Positions 1 to 8,073 of a stretch of DNA of 64,000 bases are shown piece by piece. The translations under genes were made by a program, and so were the position numbers. The notes beneath the pieces were generated by a model. That model did not search any database. It was not told the origin of the DNA and worked only from the letters and a program-made list of their open reading frames with translations. Origin of the DNA: Planotetraspora phitsanulokensis (GTDB lineage Bacteria; Actinomycetota; Actinomycetes; Streptosporangiales; Streptosporangiaceae); NCBI RefSeq assembly GCF_016863295.1, contig NZ_BOOP01000001.1, positions 434,001 to 498,000 on the forward strand, given 5' to 3'. How positions within the stretch are numbered: the first letter of the stretch is position 1; each line of letters opens with the position of its first letter.

Positions 1-2165
1 GCGTATCCGTGGCGCTTGTCGGTGACGAAGCCGCGGTTGATCGCGTGGGTCCTCCCGCCGCTCCGCCAGGTGAACTCCAGGTCGGCGGCCTCCTTGAAGT
101 AGTCCACCGACTTGAGGCTCACGCGCTGGTAGCCGGGGAAGCGTGAGGGATACGACCTCTCCTGGGCCTTCCAGTCCTTCACCGCGTCGGACTTGGGCGT
201 GCTGGTCATGCCGATCTGCAGAACGGCGCCGGGCTCGGGGCCGCGGAACCAGATGTTGGAGCCGTCGCGGCGGTCGACCTTCCAGCCGTCGGGCAGGCCG
301 ATCGAGAAGCCCGTCTTGTCCTTGTAGCGGTGCCAGCCGTCCGGGACGCCCGCGGCCTTCGAGGCCGCAGGCGAGGGCGAGGCAGGCGGCTTGGTGGACG
401 AGGACGGCTTGTCGGAGGGTGCCGCCGCCGGCGTTCCGCCGGCGCCCTCCGCGGGTGACGCCTTCTCGCCGGCCGGCCCGCCTGAGGCGCGCTCTCCCTC
501 CTGCAGCCCGAGGTATCCGCCGATGGCGGCGATGATCAGCAGCACAGGGATCGCGACCAGGGCCCATTTGACCGGGGGAAGAGCGCGCCACCGCTCCGCG
601 AGGCCGCCGGGCGCGGACGCCTGCCACGCCGTCCCCTGCTGGGTGGGGGCGGGCACGGGCTCGCCCCACCCCGGCCGGCCGCCCCAGTCGGCGGCGGCCG
701 GCTCCGTCCACTGCCTCGGCGCCTGGTTCAGGCGGCTCTCAGCGGTCTCCTGCGGCGGCACGGCCCCGTGGGGGAGGTCGTTCGCCGGAGCGGGCTCGTG
801 GGTCTGCAGAGGGAACGAGGGGAGCCCCGGAGAGGCGCCGCGAGAGGGGGAGGTCGCGGGCGGCGCGGGATGTGAGGAGGGCGAGCCCTCCGGATCGCGT
901 GGGGGCGCGGGATCAGCCGAGGGCGCGGGACGGGCCTGGGATGCGGGGCGGGCCTGGTTCGCGGGGCGCGGTGCCGGCCCGGCCGGGGCCGGGGCCCGGC
1001 TTCCGGTCTCCGGCGCCCCGCGTGGAACGGCCCGAGTCGGCGGCATCTCCCCGGCCTCGGGTTCCGGGGTGTCCTCCGGCTCCGCGCGGGAGTCCTCGGA
1101 CACGGGCGAGCCGGGATCCGTCGCGCTGTCCGGGTCCGTCTGCTCCGGCGACGCGGGCCCGGCCGCGTCCCCGTTCGCGTCCGGGGCGGGTCCGGAGGAT
1201 TCGCCCGCCATGGGGCCGCCGGCGGGGTCCGGCCGGTCCGACGACGCCTCAGGCGCCGGGGCCTGCTCCGCGGACGGCCGGCGCGCCGGTGGCGCGGCGC
1301 GCCCGCCAGGAGGGACGACCTCGGGCAGGGTGGGAGGCGGCGTGACGGGAGCGGGGCGCGACGCCTCCTTGAGCAGCCGGGCGATCTCGTCGTAGCCGGG
1401 CCGGTCCTCGGGTTCCCTGGCGAGCAGCCGGATCAGCACCGGCCCCAGCCGCCCGGCGCGGATCGCGGGTGCGGGGTCGTCGGTGAGGACGGCGTGCATG
1501 GTCGCCATGGCCATGCCCCGGTCGTGGGGCGGCTTGCCCTCGACGGCGGTGTAGAGCGTCGCCCCGAGCGACCACAGGTCGGACTCGCGCTGCGCGGGGC
1601 CGCCACGAAGGCGCTCCGGGGGGATGAACGCGGGGGTGCCCACGATCCCCGTGCGCGTCATGGTGGAGTCGGCCTCGAGGCGCGCGATGCCGAAGTCGGT
1701 CAGCACGACCCGCCCGTCCTCGGTGAGCAGCACGTTCTCCGGCTTGACGTCACGATGGAGCACGCCCTGGGCGTGGGCGGCCCGCAGCGCGTCCAGGATC
1801 TGCAGCCCGATCTCGGCCGTCCGCTCGGGGGACAGCGGCCCGTCCTCCCGGATCGTCTGGCCGAGGGACCGGGAGATCACGAGCTGCATGATGATCCAGG
1901 GGCGGCCGTCCTCCTCGATCACGTCGTGGACGACGACCACGTTCGGGTGGGTCAGTCGCCCCGCGGCCCGCGCCTCGCGCATGGTCCGGCGGTTGAGATC
2001 GCTGAGCTCGTCGCCCATCGCGCTGTCGTAGCGGACCTCCTTGACCGCGACGGCGCGATCGAGCAGCTGGTCATGGGCCCGCCAGACGACTCCCATGCCC
2101 CCGCGGCCGATCGGCTCCTCGAGGTGATACCGGCCTCCGACGAGCCGGCCTTCCGCTTGCGGCAT
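1..2165 (-). CDS. Serine/threonine protein kinase, single-pass membrane type (C-terminus outside window)
   Basis: Transmembrane eukaryotic-type Ser/Thr kinase that phosphorylates cytoplasmic targets. Seen: glycine loop GRGGMG at residues 20-25, lysine K42, catalytic HRDVKPEN around 137-144 (D139), DFG at 157-159, GTPAFIPPE activation-segment end near 176-184. After the kinase lobe (to about 270) comes a roughly 260-residue Pro/Ala/Gly-rich linker, then one hydrophobic segment (AIPVLLIIAAIGGYLGL) near 535, then an extracytoplasmic domain running off the left edge, so about 720 residues are visible and the stop is missing. The ATG is supported by a strong GGAGGAG Shine-Dalgarno just upstream. 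It is divergent from the aromatic leader. The external domain resembles no sensor I recognise (no PASTA repeats seen), so the ligand is unknown. The kinase call itself is secure. Confidence 0.95.
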   Translation of the reverse strand, partial: MPQAEGRLVGGRYHLEEPIGRGGMGVVWRAHDQLLDRAVAVKEVRYDSAMGDELSDLNRRTMREARAAGRLTHPNVVVVHDVIEEDGRPWIIMQLVISRSLGQTIREDGPLSPERTAEIGLQILDALRAAHAQGVLHRDVKPENVLLTEDGRVVLTDFGIARLEADSTMTRTGIVGTPAFIPPERLRGGPAQRESDLWSLGATLYTAVEGKPPHDRGMAMATMHAVLTDDPAPAIRAGRLGPVLIRLLAREPEDRPGYDEIARLLKEASRPAPVTPPPTLPEVVPPGGRAAPPARRPSAEQAPAPEASSDRPDPAGGPMAGESSGPAPDANGDAAGPASPEQTDPDSATDPGSPVSEDSRAEPEDTPEPEAGEMPPTRAVPRGAPETGSRAPAPAGPAPRPANQARPASQARPAPSADPAPPRDPEGSPSSHPAPPATSPSRGASPGLPSFPLQTHEPAPANDLPHGAVPPQETAESRLNQAPRQWTEPAAADWGGRPGWGEPVPAPTQQGTAWQASAPGGLAERWRALPPVKWALVAIPVLLIIAAIGGYLGLQEGERASGGPAGEKASPAEGAGGTPAAAPSDKPSSSTKPPASPSPAASKAAGVPDGWHRYKDKTGFSIGLPDGWKVDRRDGSNIWFRGPEPGAVLQIGMTSTPKSDAVKDWKAQERSYPSRFPGYQRVSLKSVDYFKEAADLEFTWRSGGRTHAINRGFVTDKRHGY

Positions 2166-2266
2166 CTGATCTCCTCCCGAACCCCAAATCGTCCCACGGA
2201 TGGCAAATGGTTCGACCAGACCACGCGGTGTCATCTATCCGTATTTCGAAATATGAGACAGATCAT

Positions 2267-2296
2267 TTCAATCTCGCGAAGCGTGGCTGGTAGGGT
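2267..2296 (+). promoter_or_regulatory. Promoter of the aromatic leader peptide / DAHPS-CM gene
   Basis: A -10 hexamer TAGGGT (2291-2296) ends 7 nt before the leader ATG at 2304, so transcription should start at or next to that ATG. The best -35 match is TTCAAT at 2267-2272 with an 18-nt spacer. Surrounding DNA (2200-2290) is noticeably AT-rich for this genome. Confidence 0.5.
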
Positions 2297-2303
2297 CGCA
2301 GGC

Positions 2304-2363
2304 ATGGTCAGGTATCACGTGTTTACGCAGCCGGCTCCGGGAGGGCCGGTCGCGCGTTCGTGA
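2304..2363 (+). CDS. Putative 19-codon leader peptide (Tyr/Phe) of an attenuator
   Basis: Short ORF encoding MVRYHVFTQPAPGGPVARS. Codon 4 is TAT (Tyr, 2313-2315) and codon 7 is TTT (Phe, 2322-2324); both are rare codons in such a GC-rich genome. No Shine-Dalgarno is present, but the ATG falls where transcription is predicted to start, so it would be read from a leaderless RNA. It ends 25 nt before an intrinsic terminator and about 100 nt before a gene for a chorismate-mutase fusion. Position, composition and the following terminator fit a leader peptide that senses charged tRNA-Tyr or tRNA-Phe. Not shown: that it is translated, or that stalling changes termination. Confidence 0.6.
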   Translation: MVRYHVFTQPAPGGPVARS

Positions 2364-2388
2364 ACTAGCGATCACCTGGAGCCGGCTG
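2328..2388 (+). other. Long-range RNA stem between leader ORF and terminator
   Basis: Eleven bases inside the leader ORF (2328-2338, CAGCCGGCTCC) are perfectly complementary to 2378-2388 (GGAGCCGGCTG), immediately before the terminator stem. A competing small hairpin (2331-2335 with 2345-2349) uses the same left arm. The left arm begins just after the Phe codon, so a ribosome stalled on Tyr or Phe would change which stem forms. How this affects the adjacent terminator is unclear, since the two stems abut rather than overlap. Confidence 0.5.
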
Positions 2389-2418
2389 AAGGCAGAGACG
2401 CCATGTCTCTGCCTTTTT
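2389..2418 (+). terminator. Intrinsic terminator in the 5' leader (attenuator)
   Basis: Perfect 11-bp stem AAGGCAGAGAC (2389-2399) with GTCTCTGCCTT (2405-2415), a 5-nt loop, and a T run at 2414-2418. It lies between the leader peptide and the structural gene, downstream of the predicted promoter, so it should terminate transcription before the gene unless relieved. Confidence 0.8.
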
Positions 2419-2465
2419 CGTTGTCGACGAGCCGGCGCGGACGGCCGGCCCACCAAGGAGCGGAC

Positions 2466-3410
2466 ATGTCGCAGGCGACACAACTCGGCCGCCGTGCCGT
2501 ACGGATCGGGACGTTGACCATCGGGGACGGCACGCCCGTCGCCGTGATCGGCGGTGACGACGCCAGATGGGTGAGCCTGCGCGGCCACCACGGCCGGAGC
2601 ACCGCGGAGGAGATCATCGGGACGGCCAGAGCCGGGTGTCCGGGACCGCTGCTCGTCGAGCCGTTCTCGGCCGCGGACCTGGGCGCGGTGGCCGCTCAGG
2701 CCGACGGGGTCGTGGTCGGCGCCGCGTGGATGCAGGACTTCCGCCTGGTCCAGGCGGTGGCCCGGATCGGGCTGCCGGTGGTGGTGCAGCGCGGCCCGGC
2801 GGCCACGCTGGAGGAGTGGCTGGCCATCGCGGACTACTGCGCGGCCGAGGGCAACGACCAGGTGGTGCTCTGCGAGAGCGGGAGCCGTACCCACCTGGGC
2901 GGCACCACGCTCGACCTGGGGCTGATGCGGGAGGCGGCGGAGCGTTCCGGCCGGCCCGTGCTCGCCGACCTGGGAGACGACCCCGCGCTCGCTTCCGCGG
3001 CCGTCGCCGCCGGCGCCGACGGGCTGCTGCTCGCGTCCGACGCGTCCCCGGAGACGGCCGAGGAGGCGCACGAGGCCGCCACCGTCGTCGGCGCGGTGGT
3101 GCGGCAGGAGGCCCCCGGCACCGTCGTCGCCGCCCGGGCCGCGATCGACCGGGTGGACGCGGCGCTGGCGACCCTCCTGGAGCGCCGGATCGCCCTGGCG
3201 GGGACCGTGCAGCGGCTCAAGCCCGTGGGCGGCTTCCGGGGACGCGACATGGACCGCGAGCGCAGGCTCGTCGCCGCGATGGCGCGGCGGGCGCCGAGCC
3301 TGGGTGAGACCCGGCTCGCTCCGGTGATGAACGCGGTGATCGAGGCGGGCCTGCGTGTCGCGGAAGAGCGGCTTCATGCCGCTGACCTGGCGCCTTCCGA
3401 CTGCGGATAG
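2466..3410 (+). CDS. Chorismate mutase fused to a degenerate DAHP-synthase-like domain
   Basis: 314 residues. Residues about 11-215 align with class I DAHP synthases of the AroA/AroG-beta type: a VVVQRGPAATLEEW stretch (106-119) corresponds to the family's LLKRG-SATIEEW, and GNDQVVLCESGSRT (129-142) to GN-ILCERGIRT. The catalytic features are gone: no KPRTS segment, Lys to Gln in the KRG motif, DLGD instead of DPSH, and no GPC motif. Residues about 222-303 are an AroQ-type chorismate mutase with R224, R240/R241, K252, D261 and E265 in the expected places, so chorismate to prephenate is the likely reaction (Phe/Tyr branch). The DAHPS-like part is probably structural or allosteric. Start chosen at ATG 2466 behind AAGGAG (2455-2460); an earlier ATG lies inside the terminator. 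Expression is probably controlled by the leader upstream. Confidence 0.8.
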   Translation: MSQATQLGRRAVRIGTLTIGDGTPVAVIGGDDARWVSLRGHHGRSTAEEIIGTARAGCPGPLLVEPFSAADLGAVAAQADGVVVGAAWMQDFRLVQAVARIGLPVVVQRGPAATLEEWLAIADYCAAEGNDQVVLCESGSRTHLGGTTLDLGLMREAAERSGRPVLADLGDDPALASAAVAAGADGLLLASDASPETAEEAHEAATVVGAVVRQEAPGTVVAARAAIDRVDAALATLLERRIALAGTVQRLKPVGGFRGRDMDRERRLVAAMARRAPSLGETRLAPVMNAVIEAGLRVAEERLHAADLAPSDCG

Positions 3411-3518
3411 GATCTGAATCACCTGAGTCCCACGGGTTCGCGATCACGCGTAGGCTCTGATCCGCAGGGCGCACGGCGTGCCGAGCGACCCGGAGAGCGC
3501 GGCTGGAGTGGGGGTCTC

Positions 3519-6500
3519 ATGGGTGATTCGTTTGTACATCTGCACGTCCACACCGAGTACTCGATGCTCGACGGGGCGGCCCGGCTGAAGCAGATGTTCA
3601 AACACGTGAGCGATCAGGGCATGCCCGCGATCGCGATCACCGACCACGGCAACATGCACGGGGCCTATGACTTCTACAAGCAGGCCACCGGCGCCGGGGT
3701 GAAGCCGATCCTCGGCATCGAGGCGTACGTCGCGCCCGACTCGAGGTTCCAGAAGAAGCCGGTCGTGTGGGGTGAGCCCCACCAGAAGAGCGACGACGTC
3801 TCCGCGGGCGGCTACTACACCCACATGACGATCTGGGCCAAGAACCGGGTCGGCCTGGGCAACCTCATGCGGGTCAGCTCCCGGGCGTACACCGAGGGGT
3901 TCGTCCGCAAGTGGGCCCGGATGGACCACGATCTCCTGGCGGAGCACTCCGAGGGCCTGATGGCCACCACCGGCTGCCCCTCCGGCGAGGTGCAGACGCG
4001 GCTTCGCCTGGGCCAGTACGACGAGGCCGTCAAGGCCGCCGCGAAGTTCCAGGATCTGTTCGGGAAGGACAACTACTTCCTGGAGATCATGGACCACGGG
4101 CTCGACATCGAGCGGAGGGTCAGGGACGGCCTGATCCGGATCAGCCGCGAGCTGAACATCCCCCCGCTGGTCACCAACGACTCCCACTACACCTACGAGC
4201 CGGACGCGGCCAGCCACGACGCCCTCCTGTGCATCCAGACCGGCAAGCAACTGTCCGATCCGGACCGGTTCAGGTTCGACGGCAGCGGCTACTACATCAA
4301 GTCGGCCGACGAGATGCGCGCCGTCGACTCCTCCGACATCTGGCAGGAGGGCTGCCGCAACACCCTGATGGTCGCCGAGAAGGTCGACCCCTCGGACATG
4401 TTCGGTTACAAGAACCTGATGCCGAGCTTCCCGATGCCCGAAGGGCAGACCGAGGAGGAGTTCTTCCGCGAGACGGTGTGGGCGGGCATGCGGCGTCGCT
4501 ACCCGGACGGCTTCGACGACGAGCGCCGGGAGCGCGCCGAGTACGAGATGGGCATCATCCTCCAGATGGGGTTCCCGTCCTACTTCCTCGTGGTCGCGGA
4601 CTTCATCATGTGGGCCAAGGAGAACGGCATCCGGGTGGGGCCGGGACGTGGCTCCGCGGCCGGCTCGCTGGTCGCCTACGCGATGGGCATCACCGACCTC
4701 GACCCGATCCCGCACGCCCTGCTGTTCGAGCGGTTCCTCAACCCCGAGCGCGTGTCCATGCCCGACGTCGACATCGACTTCGACGAGCGCAGGCGCGCCG
4801 ACGTGATCAGGTACGTCACGGAGAAGTGGGGCGCCGACAAGGTCGCCATGATCGCGACCTTCGGCACGATTAAGGCGAAGGCCGCCATCAAGGACGCCGC
4901 CCGCGTCCTGGGACACCCGTACGCGCTGGGCGACAAGGTGTCCAAGGCGTTCCCGCCCGCCGTGATGGGCAAGGACATCCCGCTGTCGGGGATCTTCGAC
5001 AAGGACCACCCCCGCTACAACGAGGCCGGCGAACTGCGCCGGCTGTACGACGAGGACGTCGACGTCAAGGCGACGATGGACCTCGCCAAGGGCCTGGAGG
5101 GCCTGATCCGGCAGACCGGCGTGCACGCCGCCGGCGTCATCATGTCGGCCGAGTCGCTCGTCGACAACGTCCCGATCATGCGCCGGGACTCCGACGGCGC
5201 GATCATCACGCAGTTCGACTATCCGACCTGCGAGACGCTCGGCCTGCTGAAGATGGACTTCCTCGGCCTGCGCAACCTCACGATCATCGACGACTGCCTC
5301 AAGATGATCGAGCTCAACGGCAACGAGCCGATCGACCTGCTCAAGCTGCCCCTCGACGACCGCATCACCTACGAGTTGCTCGGCCGCGGCGACACGCTGG
5401 GCATCTTCCAGCTCGACGGCGGCGGCATGCGCTCCCTGCTGCGCATCATGCGCCCCGACAACTTCGAGGACATCTCGGCCGCCCTCGCGCTCTACCGGCC
5501 GGGTCCCATGGGCGCCAACTCGCACACGAACTACGCGCTGCGCAAGAACGCCCAGCAGGAGATCACCCCCATCCACAAGCAGCTCGAGGAGCCCCTCAAG
5601 GAGATCCTCGACACGACCTACGGCCTGATCGTGTATCAGGAGCAGGTCATGGCCATCGCGCAGAAGGTCGCGGGCTACTCTCTGGGCGGCGCCGACCTGC
5701 TCCGCCGCGCGATGGGCAAGAAGAAGAAGTCCGAGCTGGACAAGCAGTTCGAGTTCTTCGAGAAGGGCATGCAGGACAACGGCTTCTCGGCCGAGGCGAT
5801 CAAGTCGCTGTGGGACATCCTGCTGCCGTTCTCCGACTACGCCTTCAACAAGGCCCACACCGCCGGGTACGGCCTGGTCTCCTACTGGACCGCCTACCTC
5901 AAGGCCAACTTCCCGGCCGAGTACATGGCCGCGCTGCTCACGTCCGTCAAGGACGACAAGGACAAGTCGGCGCTGTACCTCAACGAGTGCCGCCGCATGG
6001 GCATCAAGGTCCTCCCGCCGGACGTCAACGACTCCGACTTCGACTTCACCCCGCGGGGCACCGACGTCCGCTTCGGCCTGTCGGCCATCCGCAACGTCGG
6101 CGGCAACGTGGTCGACGGGATCATCGGCGCCCGCAAGGAGAAGGGCCGGTTCACCGACTTCAAGGACTTCCTGCGCAAGGTCCCCGCGATCGTCTGCAAC
6201 AAGCGCGTCATCGAGTCCCTGATCAAGTCGGGCGCGTTCGACTCGTTCGAGCACGTCCGCAAGGGCCTGCTGATGGTCCACGAGCAGGCCGTCGACGCGA
6301 TCATCGACATCAAGAAGAACGAGGCGATCGGGCAGGACTCGCTGTTCGGCGCGGTCGACGGGGCCGAGGACCAGACCTTCGACGTGCAGATCCCGCCGGG
6401 GGAGTGGGACAAGACCACCCTGCTGCAGTTCGAGCGGGAGATGCTCGGGTTGTACGTCTCGGACCACCCGCTGCTCGGTGTCGAGCACATCCTCGCGTCC

Positions 6501-7040
6501 GGCGCCGACTGCTCGGTGGCCGCGCTGCAGTCCGAGGACCGTCCCGACGGCCAGATCGTCACCGTCGGAGGCCTGCTTTCCGGCCTGCAGCGGAAGGTCA
6601 CCAAGAAGGGCGACACCTGGGTCCTCACCATGCTGGAGGACCTGGAGGGCGCCATCGAGGTGATGATCTTCCCTTCGTCCTACCAGCTGTGCGCGACGAT
6701 CCTCGCCGAGGACGCGATCGTCTTCGTCAAGGGCCGGATCGACAAGCGGGAGGACGTCGCGAAGATCATCGCGATGGAGGTGACCGCGCCGGATCTCACG
6801 GCCGAGACCGGCGGCCCGCTCGTCGTCAGCCTGCCCGTGGCCCGCTGCACCCCGCCCGTCGTCGGCCGCCTCAAGGAGGTCCTGACCACCCATCCGGGGA
6901 CGACGGAGGTGCATCTTCAGGTGCACAACGGGCCGCGGACCACGGTCATGCGCCTCGACGACCGGCTGCGGGTCACCCCCTCGCCGGCCCTCATGGGTGA
7001 TCTCAAGCAACTGCTCGGCCCGGCCTGCCTCGGAGCCTGA
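3519..7040 (+). CDS. dnaE: DNA polymerase III alpha subunit
   Basis: 1173-residue catalytic subunit of the replicative polymerase. An N-terminal PHP domain opens with FVHLHVHTEYS (residues 5-15) and TDHGNMHG. The polymerase palm carries PDVDIDFDE at about 415-423, holding two of the three catalytic aspartates, and GPGRGSAAGS just before it. A helix-hairpin-helix region and an OB-fold follow in the last 350 residues. Length and the PHP metal-binding histidines fit the actinobacterial DnaE1 type. A GGAG at 3505-3508 precedes the ATG. It stands 108 bp after the chorismate mutase gene and before a MerR regulator. A large open frame on the opposite strand is a GC-bias shadow. Confidence 0.98.
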   Translation: MGDSFVHLHVHTEYSMLDGAARLKQMFKHVSDQGMPAIAITDHGNMHGAYDFYKQATGAGVKPILGIEAYVAPDSRFQKKPVVWGEPHQKSDDVSAGGYYTHMTIWAKNRVGLGNLMRVSSRAYTEGFVRKWARMDHDLLAEHSEGLMATTGCPSGEVQTRLRLGQYDEAVKAAAKFQDLFGKDNYFLEIMDHGLDIERRVRDGLIRISRELNIPPLVTNDSHYTYEPDAASHDALLCIQTGKQLSDPDRFRFDGSGYYIKSADEMRAVDSSDIWQEGCRNTLMVAEKVDPSDMFGYKNLMPSFPMPEGQTEEEFFRETVWAGMRRRYPDGFDDERRERAEYEMGIILQMGFPSYFLVVADFIMWAKENGIRVGPGRGSAAGSLVAYAMGITDLDPIPHALLFERFLNPERVSMPDVDIDFDERRRADVIRYVTEKWGADKVAMIATFGTIKAKAAIKDAARVLGHPYALGDKVSKAFPPAVMGKDIPLSGIFDKDHPRYNEAGELRRLYDEDVDVKATMDLAKGLEGLIRQTGVHAAGVIMSAESLVDNVPIMRRDSDGAIITQFDYPTCETLGLLKMDFLGLRNLTIIDDCLKMIELNGNEPIDLLKLPLDDRITYELLGRGDTLGIFQLDGGGMRSLLRIMRPDNFEDISAALALYRPGPMGANSHTNYALRKNAQQEITPIHKQLEEPLKEILDTTYGLIVYQEQVMAIAQKVAGYSLGGADLLRRAMGKKKKSELDKQFEFFEKGMQDNGFSAEAIKSLWDILLPFSDYAFNKAHTAGYGLVSYWTAYLKANFPAEYMAALLTSVKDDKDKSALYLNECRRMGIKVLPPDVNDSDFDFTPRGTDVRFGLSAIRNVGGNVVDGIIGARKEKGRFTDFKDFLRKVPAIVCNKRVIESLIKSGAFDSFEHVRKGLLMVHEQAVDAIIDIKKNEAIGQDSLFGAVDGAEDQTFDVQIPPGEWDKTTLLQFEREMLGLYVSDHPLLGVEHILASGADCSVAALQSEDRPDGQIVTVGGLLSGLQRKVTKKGDTWVLTMLEDLEGAIEVMIFPSSYQLCATILAEDAIVFVKGRIDKREDVAKIIAMEVTAPDLTAETGGPLVVSLPVARCTPPVVGRLKEVLTTHPGTTEVHLQVHNGPRTTVMRLDDRLRVTPSPALMGDLKQLLGPACLGA

Positions 7041-7099
7041 TCTCCGGGCTCGATCTTCGGGCTTGAGGTTCCAGCGGCTGGAGGGTGCAGGCTGATCGT

Positions 7100-7996
7100 G
7101 TGAGCGAGGAGACACGGCTCTACACGATCGGGCAACTCGCTCGCCGTACGGAGCTTTCCGTACGGACGATCCGTTTCTGGTCCGACATCGGCCTGATCCC
7201 TCCGGCCGGCCGGTCCGCCGGCGGGTACCGCCTCTACGACGCCGAGGCGGTGACCCGCGCCGACCTCGTCAGGACCCTGCGCGATCTCGGCATAGGGCTG
7301 GAGTCCGTCCGGGAGATCCTCCTGCGGCAGGCCTCCGTGGCGGAGGTGGCGCAGGCCCATGTCAGGGCGCTGGACGCGGAGATCCGCACCCTGCGGCTGC
7401 GCCGGGCCGTGCTGCGCACGGTCGTCGAGCGCGGCGGCACGACCGAGGAGACGTTGCTGATGCACAAACTGGCCCTGCTGTCCGTGCGCGAACGCCGGCA
7501 GATCATCGATGACTTCGTCGACCGGGTGACCGCCGGCGTCGACCTCGACGCCGACGCCGCGGTCATCGCGCAATGGATGCGCGAACTGCCCGACGACCCG
7601 GCCCCCGAGCAGGTGGACGCCTGGATCGAGCTCGCCGAGCTCGTCGGCGACGAGGACTTCCAGCTCACGATCAGGCGGCTGGTGGTCGGGGGAGCGGAGG
7701 GACGGCCCGAGTCCGCGTACGACGTGCGGGCGTCGGTCGTCCGGTTCGCGGGACGTGCGCTGGCGGAGGGGGTGGAGCCAAGCTCGCCGGAGGGCAAGGC
7801 CGTCCTCGACCGCATCGTGGCTCCCGATCTGCCGGCTCCCTCACGCGCCGAGCTCCGTCAGTGGCTGGAACCGCTGGCGGACGCCCGGGTGGAGCGGTAC
7901 TGGCAGTTGCTGGACGCCGTGAACGGCCGGGAGCCGTCCCCGCCGGCCGTACCCGCTGTGGAGTGGGTGGTCGCCGCGCTGCGAGTGCACGGCTGA
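7100..7996 (+). CDS. MerR-family transcriptional regulator
   Basis: About 298 residues. The N-terminal winged helix-turn-helix is typical of MerR (LYTIGQLARRTELSVRTIRFW, then GLIPPAGRS and GGYRLYD), followed by a coiled-coil dimerisation helix around residues 60-110. The C-terminal 180 residues form an effector-like region with no motif I recognise (many Asp/Glu, a run VDLDADAAV); no cysteine cluster for metal sensing is seen. GTG at 7100 is preferred; another in-frame GTG at 7085 sits too close to the GGAGG at 7080-7084. Target genes are unknown. It converges on the penicillin-binding protein gene. Confidence 0.85.
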   Translation: MSEETRLYTIGQLARRTELSVRTIRFWSDIGLIPPAGRSAGGYRLYDAEAVTRADLVRTLRDLGIGLESVREILLRQASVAEVAQAHVRALDAEIRTLRLRRAVLRTVVERGGTTEETLLMHKLALLSVRERRQIIDDFVDRVTAGVDLDADAAVIAQWMRELPDDPAPEQVDAWIELAELVGDEDFQLTIRRLVVGGAEGRPESAYDVRASVVRFAGRALAEGVEPSSPEGKAVLDRIVAPDLPAPSRAELRQWLEPLADARVERYWQLLDAVNGREPSPPAVPAVEWVVAALRVHG

Positions 7997-8010
7997 AGCC
8001 GGCCCTCGTG

Positions 8011-8073
8011 CCTGATCACGGCAGGCGGCCGCGCAGGTCAGTGGGCCTGATCGCGAACATGTGCATGATCACG
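8011..8073. repeat. Intergenic GATCAC-type repeat at a convergent gene junction
   Basis: CCTGATCACGGCAGG (8011-8025) and GTGCATGATCACG (8061-8073) are members of a short repeat family also present near 32600-32744, 55021-55108 and 56938-56979. Here the second copy overlaps the last codons of the penicillin-binding protein ORF, so the repeat seems to have been captured as C-terminal coding sequence. Confidence 0.6.

Noticed and set aside
2339-2415. Classical antiterminator pairing with the terminator arms
   Set aside because: No upstream segment complementary to GGCAGAGAC or GTCTCTGCC was found, so a standard trp-like switch is not claimed.
3444-7115. Open frame of about 1200 codons on the minus strand opposite dnaE
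   Set aside because: Shadow of GC-biased third positions in dnaE; composition is repetitive and matches no family.
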